From assembly GCA_905203305.1 (NCBI GenBank), contig CAJKVH010000001.1, positions 124,001 to 188,000 on the forward strand: a DNA stretch of 64,000 nucleotides, given 5' to 3'. Shown here one piece after another: positions 24,307 to 33,640 of the stretch; the stretch's first letter is position 1; every line of letters starts with the position of its first letter. The notes below the pieces were generated by a model. That model saw nothing but the letters and a program-made list of their open reading frames with translations. It searched no databases and was not told the origin of the DNA. Position numbers and translations under genes: made by a program. This stretch comes from an uncultured Eubacteriales bacterium. GTDB lineage: Bacteria > Bacillota > Clostridia > TANB77 > CAG-508.

Positions 24307-24334
24307 CCCATTTAGGAACGTATATTTTTTGAGG
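24307..24334. repeat. Degenerate REP-like unit
   Basis: CCCATTTAGGAACG followed by a T-rich run and GAGG resembles one repeat unit with several substitutions. It overlaps the last codons of the DUF2953 gene. Similarity is partial, so this is a weak call. Confidence 0.4.
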
Positions 24335-24887
24335 ATCTATATACTGTATAAATAATATGTATCAGTTTTATATTAATTATACAATTAAAATCTATTTTCA
24401 ATATATTTTCATTTTGATACAAGGGCACTATTTTCCATTCATTTTTTGAATTCGTTGATAAAATCTCTTGACTAAAAAGAATTCCTTCTCCAATTGAAAT
24501 TATCCCAGAGAAAAGCCCTACAATTAGTGCATTTAATGCTGCTTCTTTTAAGTCTATATACATTTTAAAATTCAAATTTTCTATTTTTATATATTTTAAA
24601 TTTTTTAACATTTTTATATCAAGTTTATTTTTATCATTTTCTATTTTTTCTATTAATTTTACTCTCTCCATTTTGTTTTTTGTTATGTCAATTTTTAAAT
24701 AATTTATTTTTCTGAAAAGATATAATCTCAAGGTTATTTTATAATCACTATTTAAATTTCTTCCATTATTTTTTTTACTTGTAAATTTTAGATTCTCTAT
24801 ATGTATTTTTATATTTGTAAACATAATTAAAATTGCAGTAATTATAATAAAAATTAGAAGAACATAAAAAAAGAACAATATTATCAC
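24312..24887 (-). CDS. ytfI: DUF2953 membrane protein (YtfI-like)
   Basis: 191 residues with one strongly hydrophobic N-terminal span (residues 3-23) and then a polar, beta-rich domain ending in a hydrophobic segment (about 120-135). Divergent in sequence; the call rests on the architecture and on the neighbouring ytfJ/gerW gene, the standard ytfI-ytfJ pair of spore formers. It is complete and not frameshifted. Confidence 0.6.
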   Translation of the reverse strand: MIILFFFYVLLIFIIITAILIMFTNIKIHIENLKFTSKKNNGRNLNSDYKITLRLYLFRKINYLKIDITKNKMERVKLIEKIENDKNKLDIKMLKNLKYIKIENLNFKMYIDLKEAALNALIVGLFSGIISIGEGILFSQEILSTNSKNEWKIVPLYQNENILKIDFNCIINIKLIHIIYTVYRSSKNIRS

Positions 24888-25006
24888 CTCTTTTTAGATG
24901 CTTTAATATTATTCTTTACATTTTTTATTATTTTAAACATTTCGATTAACATTGTATAATACTATTTTGAGCCTTACTTTGCAATCTTTTTGATTTATTT
25001 ATTTTT

Positions 25007-25353
25007 AGCGCAAATCTGTAAGCCGGGTTCTGTCATTTAAATTAGTCATTTATCTAGGCCATATATCACTATATAGCTCAAGCCACGCAATTTTGGACCA
25101 CCGAGCAAGTGTTTAAATATCCATTTTAGGTGTTGCTCCAGATGGGGTTTACACTGACGCCGTAAGTCACCTTACAGCCGGTGAGCTCTTGCCTCGCCTT
25201 TTCATCCTTACCATCTTTTGATGGCGGTTATTTTCTGTTGCACTTTCCTTAAGGTTTCCCTCACTAGACGTTATCTAGCATCATTGCTCTTTGGAGCCCG
25301 GACTTTCCTCTCGCAAACCCTTTCGAGTTTTGCCAGCGACTAATCAATTTGCT
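25007..25353 (-). ncRNA. rnpB: RNase P RNA, catalytic subunit
   Basis: The minus strand carries the hallmark segments of bacterial RNase P RNA: GAGAGGAAAGTCCGGGCTCC near the 5' end, the CGGTAAG-type middle region, and GACAGAACCCGGCTTACAG near the 3' end. The ends pair as P1 (GCAAAT with ATTTGC). It processes tRNA 5' ends. About 347 bases, a normal size. The 120 bases between ytfI and its 3' end (24888-25006) hold nothing else recognisable. Confidence 0.95.
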
Positions 25354-25359
25354 TTGTTA

Positions 25360-25387
25360 ATTATACCACATTTTTTTCAAATTGCAA
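25360..25387 (-). promoter_or_regulatory. Promoter of rnpB
   Basis: Minus strand TTGCAA (25387-25382), 16-base spacer, extended -10 TGGTATAAT. The predicted start is near 25353, exactly the 5' end of the RNA. Confidence 0.75.
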
Positions 25388-25475
25388 TTATTTTGTAGAA
25401 TTTTTAAACTTTTATCCTGATAAATTGTATAATCTAAAACCTTTAAACCATACTATAATTGGAGGTACAAAAAAT

Positions 25476-25757
25476 ATGCATGCAATAGCAAAATTACAAA
25501 GCCATAAACCTGGCGAATTAAATCAATTTTTAAGTGAATATTATGATACAAATTTAGATATAGAAACTAAATTAAGATGGCAAAAAAAGTATGAAAATCC
25601 TGTCGAATTAACAGATTTAATAGCCGCATTTATTGATAATGAAGAAAATTATGACATAAAAATGTGGATTAGTTTAGATAAAGATATATTTATAAAAATA
25701 TCTGAGTATAATGCCAATGAAATTATAAAATATCTATTTGAACGTTATCCATACTAA
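25476..25757 (+). CDS. Unknown 93-residue protein
   Basis: Start at 25476 (SD GGAGGT), beginning MHAIAKLQSHKPGELN and ending YLFERYPY. Acidic, helical, no membrane span or cysteine. Not recognised. Upstream is a TATAAT-like box near 25429; it reads towards the convergent zinc-ribbon gene. Confidence 0.7.
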   Translation: MHAIAKLQSHKPGELNQFLSEYYDTNLDIETKLRWQKKYENPVELTDLIAAFIDNEENYDIKMWISLDKDIFIKISEYNANEIIKYLFERYPY

Positions 25758-25769
25758 TCCACTTAAATT

Positions 25770-26312
25770 TTATTCTGTTTTATCATCATCTGAAGAATCT
25801 TCTTGGTTACCATCCCAAACAGGATCTGTATTTGATTCTTCTTTATTGGTTGGTTCATCTTCACTAGAATTTTTAGACACCACTTCACTTGCTTCTTCTT
25901 CGCTATTTTCTACAACTTCTACTTCCATTGCTTTTTCTTCTGCAACTTCTGGTTGTTCTTCTCCGCATTTTGGGCAGAATTTAGCATTCTTTTCTATTGA
26001 CTCTTTGCATTTTACACATACTTTTAAATCAGATAATTCTAAAATTTCAGTATGATATTTTTCTATTTCTGCAGATAATATATCAATTTTTGCTACATCT
26101 TCTTCTATTTCGTTTTTTATACATACACCTTCTCCTGATGAATGTTTTTGATAAACTTTTTTACCTATTTCTTCGTAAATATCCTTTATTTTAGATTTGT
26201 TTTCATTTATTTTCATTTTTAATTTTGCTTCTTTTGCAAGTTTACTAGTCTTTTCTGCTGCTCCTTTATATGTCTCTGTTGCTTTTTTTGTTAATTTATC
26301 AAAAAATTCCAT
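25770..26312 (-). CDS. Zinc-ribbon protein with coiled coil and acidic tail
   Basis: 180 residues from the ATG at 26312 (SD AAAGGA). Residues about 1-90 form a Lys/Glu-rich coiled coil. Then comes a zinc ribbon C-V-K-C...C-P-K-C-G (near residues 99-118), then an acidic, disordered tail rich in Glu, Ser and Asp. Such proteins are common in Clostridia with unknown role. The tail may bind partners. Confidence 0.75.
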   Translation of the reverse strand: MEFFDKLTKKATETYKGAAEKTSKLAKEAKLKMKINENKSKIKDIYEEIGKKVYQKHSSGEGVCIKNEIEEDVAKIDILSAEIEKYHTEILELSDLKVCVKCKESIEKNAKFCPKCGEEQPEVAEEKAMEVEVVENSEEEASEVVSKNSSEDEPTNKEESNTDPVWDGNQEDSSDDDKTE

Positions 26313-26372
26313 TATTATCATCCTTTCTACTTTTAATACTTAGTATGTATTAATATTTATTTTTTATACTAA

Positions 26373-27365
26373 TTAATCTTCCTGTTTTTTCTTTCTTTTC
26401 ATTAACATTTCTACTGCTTTTTTAGGATCTAAATCATTATATAAAATATCATAAACTGTATTTAAGATTGGTAGTTCTATATTTAATTCATCACTTAATC
26501 TTTTTGCAACTTCTATATTGTCTATTGATTCTATAACCATTCCAACTTCTTTTTTAGTTTCTTCAATTGTTTTTCCTTGTCCTACTAAGAAACCTGCTCT
26601 TCTATTTCTTGAATGTTCACTTAAACATGTTACAATTAAATCTCCTAATCCACTTAAACCATAAAAAGTTTCTTTTTCTCCACCTAATGCAACACCAAGT
26701 TTTCTAATTTCTACTAATCCTCTTGTTATTAATGCTGCAAATGTATTATCTCCAAATCCAATTCCTGCGGCAACACCACTACAAAATGCTATAATATTTT
26801 TTAATGCTCCCCCAAGTTCTACACCTTTTACATCATTTGATGTATATATTCTCATATATTCATTCATAAACACATCTTGAATCATATCTTTTAATTCTTC
26901 GTCTTTTGATGCTATTACAAGTACTGTTGGTACTGCAATTGATACTTCTTCTGCATGGCTTGGCCCTGATAATGCTCCAACTCTTGCTTCTGGGATTTCA
27001 TCTAAAATTACTTCATCTAATGTTTTTGCTGTTTCCTTTTCTATTCCTTTTGAACATACAACTATTGGTTGATTTTTTACATCTACATATTTCTTATATT
27101 GTTTTACTGTATCTCTTGTAAACTTTGATGGTGTAACTTGTAAAATTAGTTCTGCTCCCTTTAATGCTTCTTCATAAGATGTTAGACATTCTATGTTTTC
27201 TGGAATAACTACATTTGGCAAGAATTTACATTTTTTCTCATTATTTATTAAGTCTGCCTCTTCTTTTGCAAATGACCATATTTTTACTTTATTTCCATTT
27301 TTTGCAAGATGTATTGCTAAAGCTACTCCCCAGCTACCGCTTCCTATTATTGTGATATTTTTCAT
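26373..27365 (-). CDS. gpsA: Glycerol-3-phosphate dehydrogenase [NAD(P)+]
   Basis: 330 residues from the ATG at 27365. N-terminal Rossmann motif GSGSWGVALA, then LSGPSHAEEV, catalytic Lys in GALKNIIAFCSG, and FGDNTFAALITRG. It reduces dihydroxyacetone phosphate to make the phospholipid backbone. Follows plsY (next step's acyltransferase) on the same strand, so the two form a phospholipid operon. The upstream codons at 27383 lack a suitable SD. Confidence 0.95.
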   Translation of the reverse strand: MKNITIIGSGSWGVALAIHLAKNGNKVKIWSFAKEEADLINNEKKCKFLPNVVIPENIECLTSYEEALKGAELILQVTPSKFTRDTVKQYKKYVDVKNQPIVVCSKGIEKETAKTLDEVILDEIPEARVGALSGPSHAEEVSIAVPTVLVIASKDEELKDMIQDVFMNEYMRIYTSNDVKGVELGGALKNIIAFCSGVAAGIGFGDNTFAALITRGLVEIRKLGVALGGEKETFYGLSGLGDLIVTCLSEHSRNRRAGFLVGQGKTIEETKKEVGMVIESIDNIEVAKRLSDELNIELPILNTVYDILYNDLDPKKAVEMLMKRKKKQED

Positions 27366-27414
27366 TTTTATTCTCCTTTTCATTGGCTCTAAATATAATT
27401 TATTTAAAAAATTA

Positions 27415-28056
27415 TTAATTATTCGTGTTTTTAAAACTTAATTTATTTTCTGTTCCACTTGCAATTCTTTTAATGTTTTCTCTGTGGTTAAATATAACAA
27501 TTGCAGCTAAAATAACACTAAATATAAAATATTTAATTCCACTTGCTTCAACAATAAAGTTTGTACTAATAAATAAAGTTAAAACTGGAAATAAAATTGC
27601 AGCTCCAATTGACCCCATTGAAACCATTCTACTAAATGCCATTATAGCAATTGCAAAAACTAAACATATTAGTCCAATTTTCCAATTTATCATCATTAAA
27701 ACTCCAAGAGATGTTGCAACTCCTTTTCCTCCTTTAAATTCAAAGAAAATAGGAAAAGTATGACCAACTACAACTAAAATTCCTGCAATTTGTACTAATG
27801 CTGCTCTATCTACATTTTTTACAATATTTCCTGCAATTACTGCTATTAAAATTGCAACTACCCCTTTTAATATATCACATAAAAGTGTAATTGCTGCTGC
27901 TTTTTTTCCAACAGAACGAAGCATGTTAGTAGTTCCTGCATTTCCGCTTCCCTTTTCTCTAACATCAAATCCTGCCATTTTTTTACTTATTAAAACTGAA
28001 AAATTTATGCTTCCTATTGCATAAGCTATTATTGCTATTATTATATATGTTGCCAT
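27415..28056 (-). CDS. plsY: PlsY, glycerol-3-phosphate acyltransferase
   Basis: 213 residues, five to six membrane spans, with the PlsY motifs GSGNAGTTNMLRSVGKK (near residue 37), GHTFPIFFEFKGGKGVATSLG (near residue 98) and a conserved loop near residue 185. Transfers acyl from acyl-phosphate to glycerol-3-phosphate. Operon with gpsA. Confidence 0.95.
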   Translation of the reverse strand: MATYIIIAIIAYAIGSINFSVLISKKMAGFDVREKGSGNAGTTNMLRSVGKKAAAITLLCDILKGVVAILIAVIAGNIVKNVDRAALVQIAGILVVVGHTFPIFFEFKGGKGVATSLGVLMMINWKIGLICLVFAIAIMAFSRMVSMGSIGAAILFPVLTLFISTNFIVEASGIKYFIFSVILAAIVIFNHRENIKRIASGTENKLSFKNTNN

Positions 28057-28171
28057 AATAATTCCTCCTTTACCTTTATATTTGCCATTATATTATATCT
28101 TTATATAAATATCAATATAAATCTTAAATTTTCTTATACAATAAACCTTCATTTTTATCACTATTTTTCTC

Positions 28172-28200
28172 TTGACATTCTAAGCTTTTTAGGATATCAT
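28172..28200 (+). promoter_or_regulatory. Promoter of clpE-like gene
   Basis: TTGACA (28172-28177), 17-base spacer, TATCAT (28195-28200). Confidence 0.72.
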
Positions 28201-28205
28201 ATAAT

Positions 28206-28239
28206 TTGTGAAATTATATAAATCAAGCATGTTTCACAA
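28206..28239 (+). promoter_or_regulatory. Inverted repeat in the clpE 5' region
   Basis: TTGTGAAA (28206-28213) and TTTCACAA (28232-28239) are a perfect 8-base inverted repeat with 18 bases between them, placed right after the -10 box. It could be an operator for a dimeric stress repressor. It does not match the CIRCE (HrcA) or the direct-repeat CtsR consensus. Confidence 0.55.
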
Positions 28240-28275
28240 TAAAAAATCTAAAAAAGAAATGAGGAATTTTACAAT

Positions 28276-30621
28276 ATGATATGTTCAATGTGTAAAAAAA
28301 ATCAAGCTTCTATTTTCTCTAGTAAAATCACACCTGATGGAAAAAGAGAAATGGAAGGTTTATGTATAAATTGTGCAAAAAAATTAGGAATAAATACAGA
28401 TGAAATAATAAAAGCACAAAATCAAACAATTTTAAATCAGTCCGAACAGATGAACAAACAATTAGAAGGATTATTTAAAAATCTTTCTGACAATTTAGGT
28501 CCAATAGAAGGAATCGAATTTGGTGCAATTCCTGTAGAAGATTCTGAAAACAATCAAGAAGATGGAGAATCAAAAGTTTTCGCAGGTGCAATCCCTCTTG
28601 GATCTCTATTTGGAAATATATTCGGTCAAAATTCACAAAATCAAGCAGATCCTGCTAAAGCCGGAAACATAAAAAAGAAAGTAAAACCTGAAAAAAAGAA
28701 AAACAAGAAAAAAAGATTTTTGGATACCTATGGAACAAACCTTACATTTAAAGCCCAAAACAATGAATTAGATATGGTTATTGGTCGTGATAAAGAGCTT
28801 CAAAGAGTGATTCAAATTTTAAATAGACGTTCTAAAAATAACCCTTGCTTAATCGGTGAACCAGGTGTTGGTAAAACTGCAATTGCAAATGCTTTAGCTC
28901 TAAAAATTGCATCAAAAAATGTACCTGCAAAATTATTAAACAAAGAAGTTTATTTATTAGATATGACTTCTGTTGTTGCAGGAACACAATTTAGAGGTCA
29001 ATTTGAAGCAAGAATGAAAGGAATTATAGATGATTGTATTCAATATGGAAACATAATTCTTGTAATAGATGAAATTCACTCTATAATAGGTGCTGGAGCT
29101 GGTGGCGAAGGAGATTCTGCAATGAATGCAGCAAATATTTTAAAACCTGCATTAGCAAATGGCCAAATTCAACTTATTGGTACAACTACAATAAAAGAAT
29201 ACCGTAAATATATAGAAAAAGATACTGCCCTAGAGCGTAGATTCCAACAAGTTTTAATTGAAGAACCAACAATATCTGACTCAATTGGAATATTAGATGG
29301 AATCAAAAAATATTATGAAGACTATCACAAAGTAAAAATCTCAACTGATGTAATAAAACAAACTGTAATAATGTCTGAAAAATACATTCATGACAGATTT
29401 TTACCAGACAAAGCTATAGACATTTTAGATGAAGCATGTTCTAGAATAAATCTTGAAAACAAAGATTTATATAAACTAGAAGTACTTCGCAGTCAATTAA
29501 AAGAAGTTCAAGAACAAAAAGATGATGCAGTTACAACAGATTCAACAGAAGATTATCAAAAAGCTGCTAATTTAAAAACTGAAGAATGTAGATTAATGGA
29601 AGAAATTGACAAAATTAATTCTAATATGGAAATCAAAAATCTTACAGTTCAAGATATTGCAAATGTTATTGAAAGCTGGACAAAAATTCCTGTAAGTAAA
29701 ATAACAGAAGAAGAAACACAAAAGCTTTTAAACTTAGAAACAAATCTTCATAAAAAAATCATTGGTCAAGATGATGCCGTAAGTGCTGTTTCACGTGCTA
29801 TACGTAGAAATAGAGCCGGACTAAAATCAACAAAACGTCCACCATCATTTATATTTGTCGGACCTACTGGTGTTGGTAAAACTGCTCTTGCAAAAGCTTT
29901 AAGTTATGAAATGTTTGGATCTGAGGATTCTATAATAAGAATTGATATGTCTGAATATATGGAAAGTAACTCAACAGCAAAATTAATCGGAGCTCCTCCA
30001 GGATATGTTGGATATGATGATGCTGGTCAATTAACAGACAAAGTAAAACGTCATCCATATTCTATAATATTATTAGATGAAATAGAAAAAGCTCATCCAG
30101 ATGTATTTAATATACTTCTTCAAGTACTTGATGATGGAAGATTAACAGATTCTCAAGGAAATACAGTAAGTTTCGAAAATACTATAATTATAATGACTTC
30201 AAATGCTGGATCTAATTTAAATAACAACTCTATCGGTTTTGGAAAATCAGAAGTTGATAAATATAAAATCGAAGAAAGATTAAAAGAAGTATTTAGACCA
30301 GAATTTTTAAATAGAGTAGATGAAATTGTTGCATTTAGCAATTTAACTAACGAACAATTAATAGACATTATTGACTTAATGTTAAAAGATACATCTTCTG
30401 CCTTAGCTGATAAAAATATAACTATGGAAATTTCAAAAGAAGCAAAAGACTTCTTACTTGAAAAAGGAACAAATCTAAAATTTGGTGCAAGACCACTTCG
30501 CAGAGCTATTCAAAGATATGTAGAAGATGAAATTTCAGAAAGAATTTTAAAAAATGAAATTAAAGATGGAGATAATATAAAAATTACTCGTTCAAATGAT
30601 GAATTAATTTTTGAAAACTAA
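28276..30621 (+). CDS. clpE: ClpE/ClpC-type AAA+ protease unfoldase with N-terminal zinc finger
   Basis: 781 residues. N-terminal C-x2-C...C-x2-C zinc finger (MICSMCKKNQ, then LCINCAKKL, residues 3-36), as in ClpE. A flexible, Lys-rich linker (about 40-150) follows. AAA-1 has GEPGVGKTA and AAA-2 has GPTGVGKTA, with a short middle domain. It unfolds proteins for ClpP or disaggregates them under heat stress. Own promoter and inverted-repeat element upstream; the gene ends at a REP palindrome that may terminate it. It could also be called ClpC, but the zinc finger favours ClpE. Confidence 0.9.
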   Translation: MICSMCKKNQASIFSSKITPDGKREMEGLCINCAKKLGINTDEIIKAQNQTILNQSEQMNKQLEGLFKNLSDNLGPIEGIEFGAIPVEDSENNQEDGESKVFAGAIPLGSLFGNIFGQNSQNQADPAKAGNIKKKVKPEKKKNKKKRFLDTYGTNLTFKAQNNELDMVIGRDKELQRVIQILNRRSKNNPCLIGEPGVGKTAIANALALKIASKNVPAKLLNKEVYLLDMTSVVAGTQFRGQFEARMKGIIDDCIQYGNIILVIDEIHSIIGAGAGGEGDSAMNAANILKPALANGQIQLIGTTTIKEYRKYIEKDTALERRFQQVLIEEPTISDSIGILDGIKKYYEDYHKVKISTDVIKQTVIMSEKYIHDRFLPDKAIDILDEACSRINLENKDLYKLEVLRSQLKEVQEQKDDAVTTDSTEDYQKAANLKTEECRLMEEIDKINSNMEIKNLTVQDIANVIESWTKIPVSKITEEETQKLLNLETNLHKKIIGQDDAVSAVSRAIRRNRAGLKSTKRPPSFIFVGPTGVGKTALAKALSYEMFGSEDSIIRIDMSEYMESNSTAKLIGAPPGYVGYDDAGQLTDKVKRHPYSIILLDEIEKAHPDVFNILLQVLDDGRLTDSQGNTVSFENTIIIMTSNAGSNLNNNSIGFGKSEVDKYKIEERLKEVFRPEFLNRVDEIVAFSNLTNEQLIDIIDLMLKDTSSALADKNITMEISKEAKDFLLEKGTNLKFGARPLRRAIQRYVEDEISERILKNEIKDGDNIKITRSNDELIFEN

Positions 30622-30624
30622 TTT

Positions 30625-30680
30625 CCCATTTGGGGACGGAGATTTTAGGGGAATTCCCCCAAAAATCTCCGTCCCCAAAT
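30625..30680. repeat. REP-like inverted pair
   Basis: Left unit 30625-30651, right unit about 30656-30680 (last GGG missing), around AATT. Placed 3 bases after the clpE stop and 5 before the stop of the convergent gene at 30686. Confidence 0.93.
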
Positions 30681-30685
30681 ATCTT

Positions 30686-31114
30686 TTATTCAAAATCTTC
30701 TAATAGCTGATTTAAATTTTTTGCTCCTATTACTTCTATACCATTTTTTAATTCATTTATATCATCATCTCCTAAATATTTTGTACTAATATCTGTTACT
30801 CTATATAGCACTTCTTCCCCATTTTCATTTATATAATATATCTTTATAATTTCATTTTCACTTTTCAAAATATAATGTTTATTCTCATCACTTAAATCTC
30901 CACTTGTTTCTTCTATCTCGTTTTGAACATTTTTGCTATAATCTTCCCATTCATTTACACAATCATCTAAAACATATCTGCTAGATAATTCTGTTTCATT
31001 CTTCACAATATCATTTTCGTCATTTATTTTTCTGTTTTGAAATAAATTAAAAATTTCTATTCCTGCAACTAAAACAATAACTATACCTATTGATAATAAA
31101 ATCTTTCTTAGCAT
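30686..31114 (-). CDS. BofC-C-terminal-like single-span protein
   Basis: About 142 residues: an N-terminal membrane span (residues 4-22), a polar linker, and a C-terminal domain with Y-I-L-K-S...I-K-I-Y-Y and V-T-D-I-S-T-K-Y-L...L-K-N-G-I-E-V...L-N-Q-L-L-E-D-F. That pattern is like the BofC C-terminal domain found in clostridial proteins of unknown role. BofC in Bacillus restrains pro-sigma-K processing, but such a function is not shown here. Start at 31114 (SD GAGGTG). Confidence 0.55.
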   Translation of the reverse strand: MLRKILLSIGIVIVLVAGIEIFNLFQNRKINDENDIVKNETELSSRYVLDDCVNEWEDYSKNVQNEIEETSGDLSDENKHYILKSENEIIKIYYINENGEEVLYRVTDISTKYLGDDDINELKNGIEVIGAKNLNQLLEDFE

Positions 31115-31145
31115 AAAATACACCTCTTTACATATTTTGGCATAT

Positions 31146-33632
31146 TTACTTAATTTTATTCATTTGATTTATATAAAAATTTTCTCCATTACTTTTTATA
31201 GTAATTTCTCCCATAGTATCTGTCCTATAAACTTTTGCATTCACATTATTTAAATTTTCTAAAGTTACAGTTGATGGATGGCCAAATTTATTATTTTTAC
31301 CTACTCCAATTAAAGCTACTTTAGGTTTTATAAGCTCTAATATTTCTTTTTTAGAAGAGGTTTTTGATCCATGATGAGCAACTTTTAAACAATCTGCTTT
31401 TAATAGATATTCTTTATTCTTATATGTTTTTATAATTTCCTTTTCTGCTATCTCTTCAATATCTCCAGTAAATAACATTGAAAATTTCTTATACTTAAGT
31501 TTACATACCATAGAATTATTATTAACAACATTTTCATTTATAAAATTTGCTGTTTTAGGCCACAAGATATCAAAATATAAATTTTTTTCAATTTCTATTC
31601 TTTCTCCTGCTTGTACAACATTTAAATTTAAATTTTTAGTAAGCTTAATAAACTCCTCATAATTTTTATTTTTTTCAAATTGTTTTCCTATTACAATATT
31701 TTTAACTTTCATATTTTCCAATATATAGAATAATCCTTGAGCATGATCTAAATCTAAATGACTAAAAAATATGTAATCTATAATATAAATCTTTCTGTCT
31801 AATAAATATGGCATAAGAGTATTTTTACCAACATTAAAATCTGAAAATTCACTTCCACCACCATCTATTAAAATTGTCTTGTTTTTAGGTGTTTTAATTA
31901 CAGTACAATCGCCCTGCCCTACATCAACGAAGTAAACCTTTAAATTTTTAGGTATATAAAATATAATCGCCACAATTAATACTATTATACTTAAAATTGC
32001 TATAATTTTTTTACGTGATTTTTTTATTTTATATTTAATCAAACTCAAAATATTTATTATTCTTTCTTCAAACATACTTGTTTTTCTCTTTAATTTGATT
32101 CCTAATATAAAGTTGAAATTAAAAACTAAAAGATAAAAAATTACAATACTAAAAATATTTGGTGTTATAAAATATATTTGATTTAAAGGTAAATTTCCGC
32201 CAATTTTTGAAATAACTATTAATGCTTTAACAATTAGCATTAATATTCCTTCTATAATTTTTAAACTAAAACAAATATAAATTAAACTTATAATAACTAT
32301 TGACCCTACTAAAAAGCCTGAAATTATACTAATAATTATGCTTGTAATTGTAATATAATTAAATTTTAAAATTATTATTGGAATAATCATAATTGTTGCA
32401 GATAGTGTTACAAAACACGCATCTGTAACTTTTTTTCCAAATTCAGAATTTAATAATTTTATTATTTTTTGAACAAATTTATTTTGTTTTCTATTTGCTC
32501 TAATATTTTTTCTTTCTAGAAAATCAGAAAGATATTTTCTCATATTTTTTGAAAACATAACTATTCCAATGGTTGCTCCAAATGATAATTCTAGCCCTAT
32601 ATCATTTATGGCAAATGGATTATTAAATAATATTATGATTAAAGCTATACTTAAAGATTCTAATATATCATTTTTTCTATAAATAAAATTAGACATAACA
32701 AATATAATCCCAGTAATCCCTGCCCTTACCACAGAAGGCGTAAATCCTGTAATAAACATATAAAATATAATTGCAATACATGTTATCGGCTTTGAATAAT
32801 GTTTTCCAACTATTTTGTTAAATATAAAGTTTACCGCCAAAATAATATAGCCTACATGCATCCCAGATACTGCTAAAATATGTGAGATATTGCTTTTTGA
32901 AAAATCTTCTTTTGTTTCTTCTTCTAAATTTTCTTTATCTCCTAGTAATATTCCTTCTATTAAAGCTTTTTCTTGATCTTCAAGTTCCATTTTCTGTATC
33001 TTTTGCTTGATCTTTAAAGCAACTTTATTAGAATATTTTTTTATTATATTTCCCCTATTATTTTCTTTGATAATTATCTTTTTTGCTTTAACTGTTCCAT
33101 ATATTTTTAAAGTTTTGTAATATTCAAATTTATCAAATCCTTTATAATTCGAACGCCTTTCAGGAAAACTATAAGTTCCACTAAAAGCTACTTCATCTCC
33201 ATATTTTACTTTGTTTTCATTGGTATACACATATAAAAATGTGTTTTTATATTCTCTATTTGTTATTTTTACTTTTATTTTATCTTTAAAAATCTCTTCT
33301 ACTATTCCATTAAAACTACAATTTTTGGTATCTAAATTTTTGTATAAATTTTCATATCTGTCATTTTGAATTAAAACAATTGTATTTGATATTATCGAAA
33401 AAAATATTATGATTATAATTACTTTTTTAGGAAATATGACCTTTATATATCTAAAATATCTTCTTGGTGAAAATAGTTTGAATTTTCTTTTATTGACTTT
33501 TGATCTTTTAAATATCAGACATATAGAAATAATAATATAAAAAGGGACTATACTGATTTTACAATATAGCCCCATTATTATTCCTAAAATATATCCGATT
33601 AATGCTGTTAAAACTTTTCTGTTTTCTAGCAT
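31146..33632 (-). CDS. comEC: ComEC/Rec2 competence DNA channel
   Basis: 828 residues. N-terminal DUF4131-like region with two spans, a soluble OB-like part, the competence membrane core (about 240-510), and a C-terminal metallo-beta-lactamase-like domain (about 570-820) with VDVGQGDCTVIK, IDGGG and SHLDLDHAQGL. ComEC imports single-stranded DNA across the membrane during natural transformation. Ends 23 bases before the BofC-like gene start; the upstream gene is an SH3/NlpC protein. No comEA is in the window. Confidence 0.95.
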   Translation of the reverse strand: MLENRKVLTALIGYILGIIMGLYCKISIVPFYIIISICLIFKRSKVNKRKFKLFSPRRYFRYIKVIFPKKVIIIIIFFSIISNTIVLIQNDRYENLYKNLDTKNCSFNGIVEEIFKDKIKVKITNREYKNTFLYVYTNENKVKYGDEVAFSGTYSFPERRSNYKGFDKFEYYKTLKIYGTVKAKKIIIKENNRGNIIKKYSNKVALKIKQKIQKMELEDQEKALIEGILLGDKENLEEETKEDFSKSNISHILAVSGMHVGYIILAVNFIFNKIVGKHYSKPITCIAIIFYMFITGFTPSVVRAGITGIIFVMSNFIYRKNDILESLSIALIIILFNNPFAINDIGLELSFGATIGIVMFSKNMRKYLSDFLERKNIRANRKQNKFVQKIIKLLNSEFGKKVTDACFVTLSATIMIIPIIILKFNYITITSIIISIISGFLVGSIVIISLIYICFSLKIIEGILMLIVKALIVISKIGGNLPLNQIYFITPNIFSIVIFYLLVFNFNFILGIKLKRKTSMFEERIINILSLIKYKIKKSRKKIIAILSIIVLIVAIIFYIPKNLKVYFVDVGQGDCTVIKTPKNKTILIDGGGSEFSDFNVGKNTLMPYLLDRKIYIIDYIFFSHLDLDHAQGLFYILENMKVKNIVIGKQFEKNKNYEEFIKLTKNLNLNVVQAGERIEIEKNLYFDILWPKTANFINENVVNNNSMVCKLKYKKFSMLFTGDIEEIAEKEIIKTYKNKEYLLKADCLKVAHHGSKTSSKKEILELIKPKVALIGVGKNNKFGHPSTVTLENLNNVNAKVYRTDTMGEITIKSNGENFYINQMNKIK

Positions 33633-33640
33633 AATCCTCC

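Noticed and set aside
28206..28239. CIRCE or CtsR operator upstream of clpE
   Set aside because: The arms do not match TTAGCACTC/GAGTGCTAA, nor the direct GGTCAAA heptads, so no known operator was assigned.
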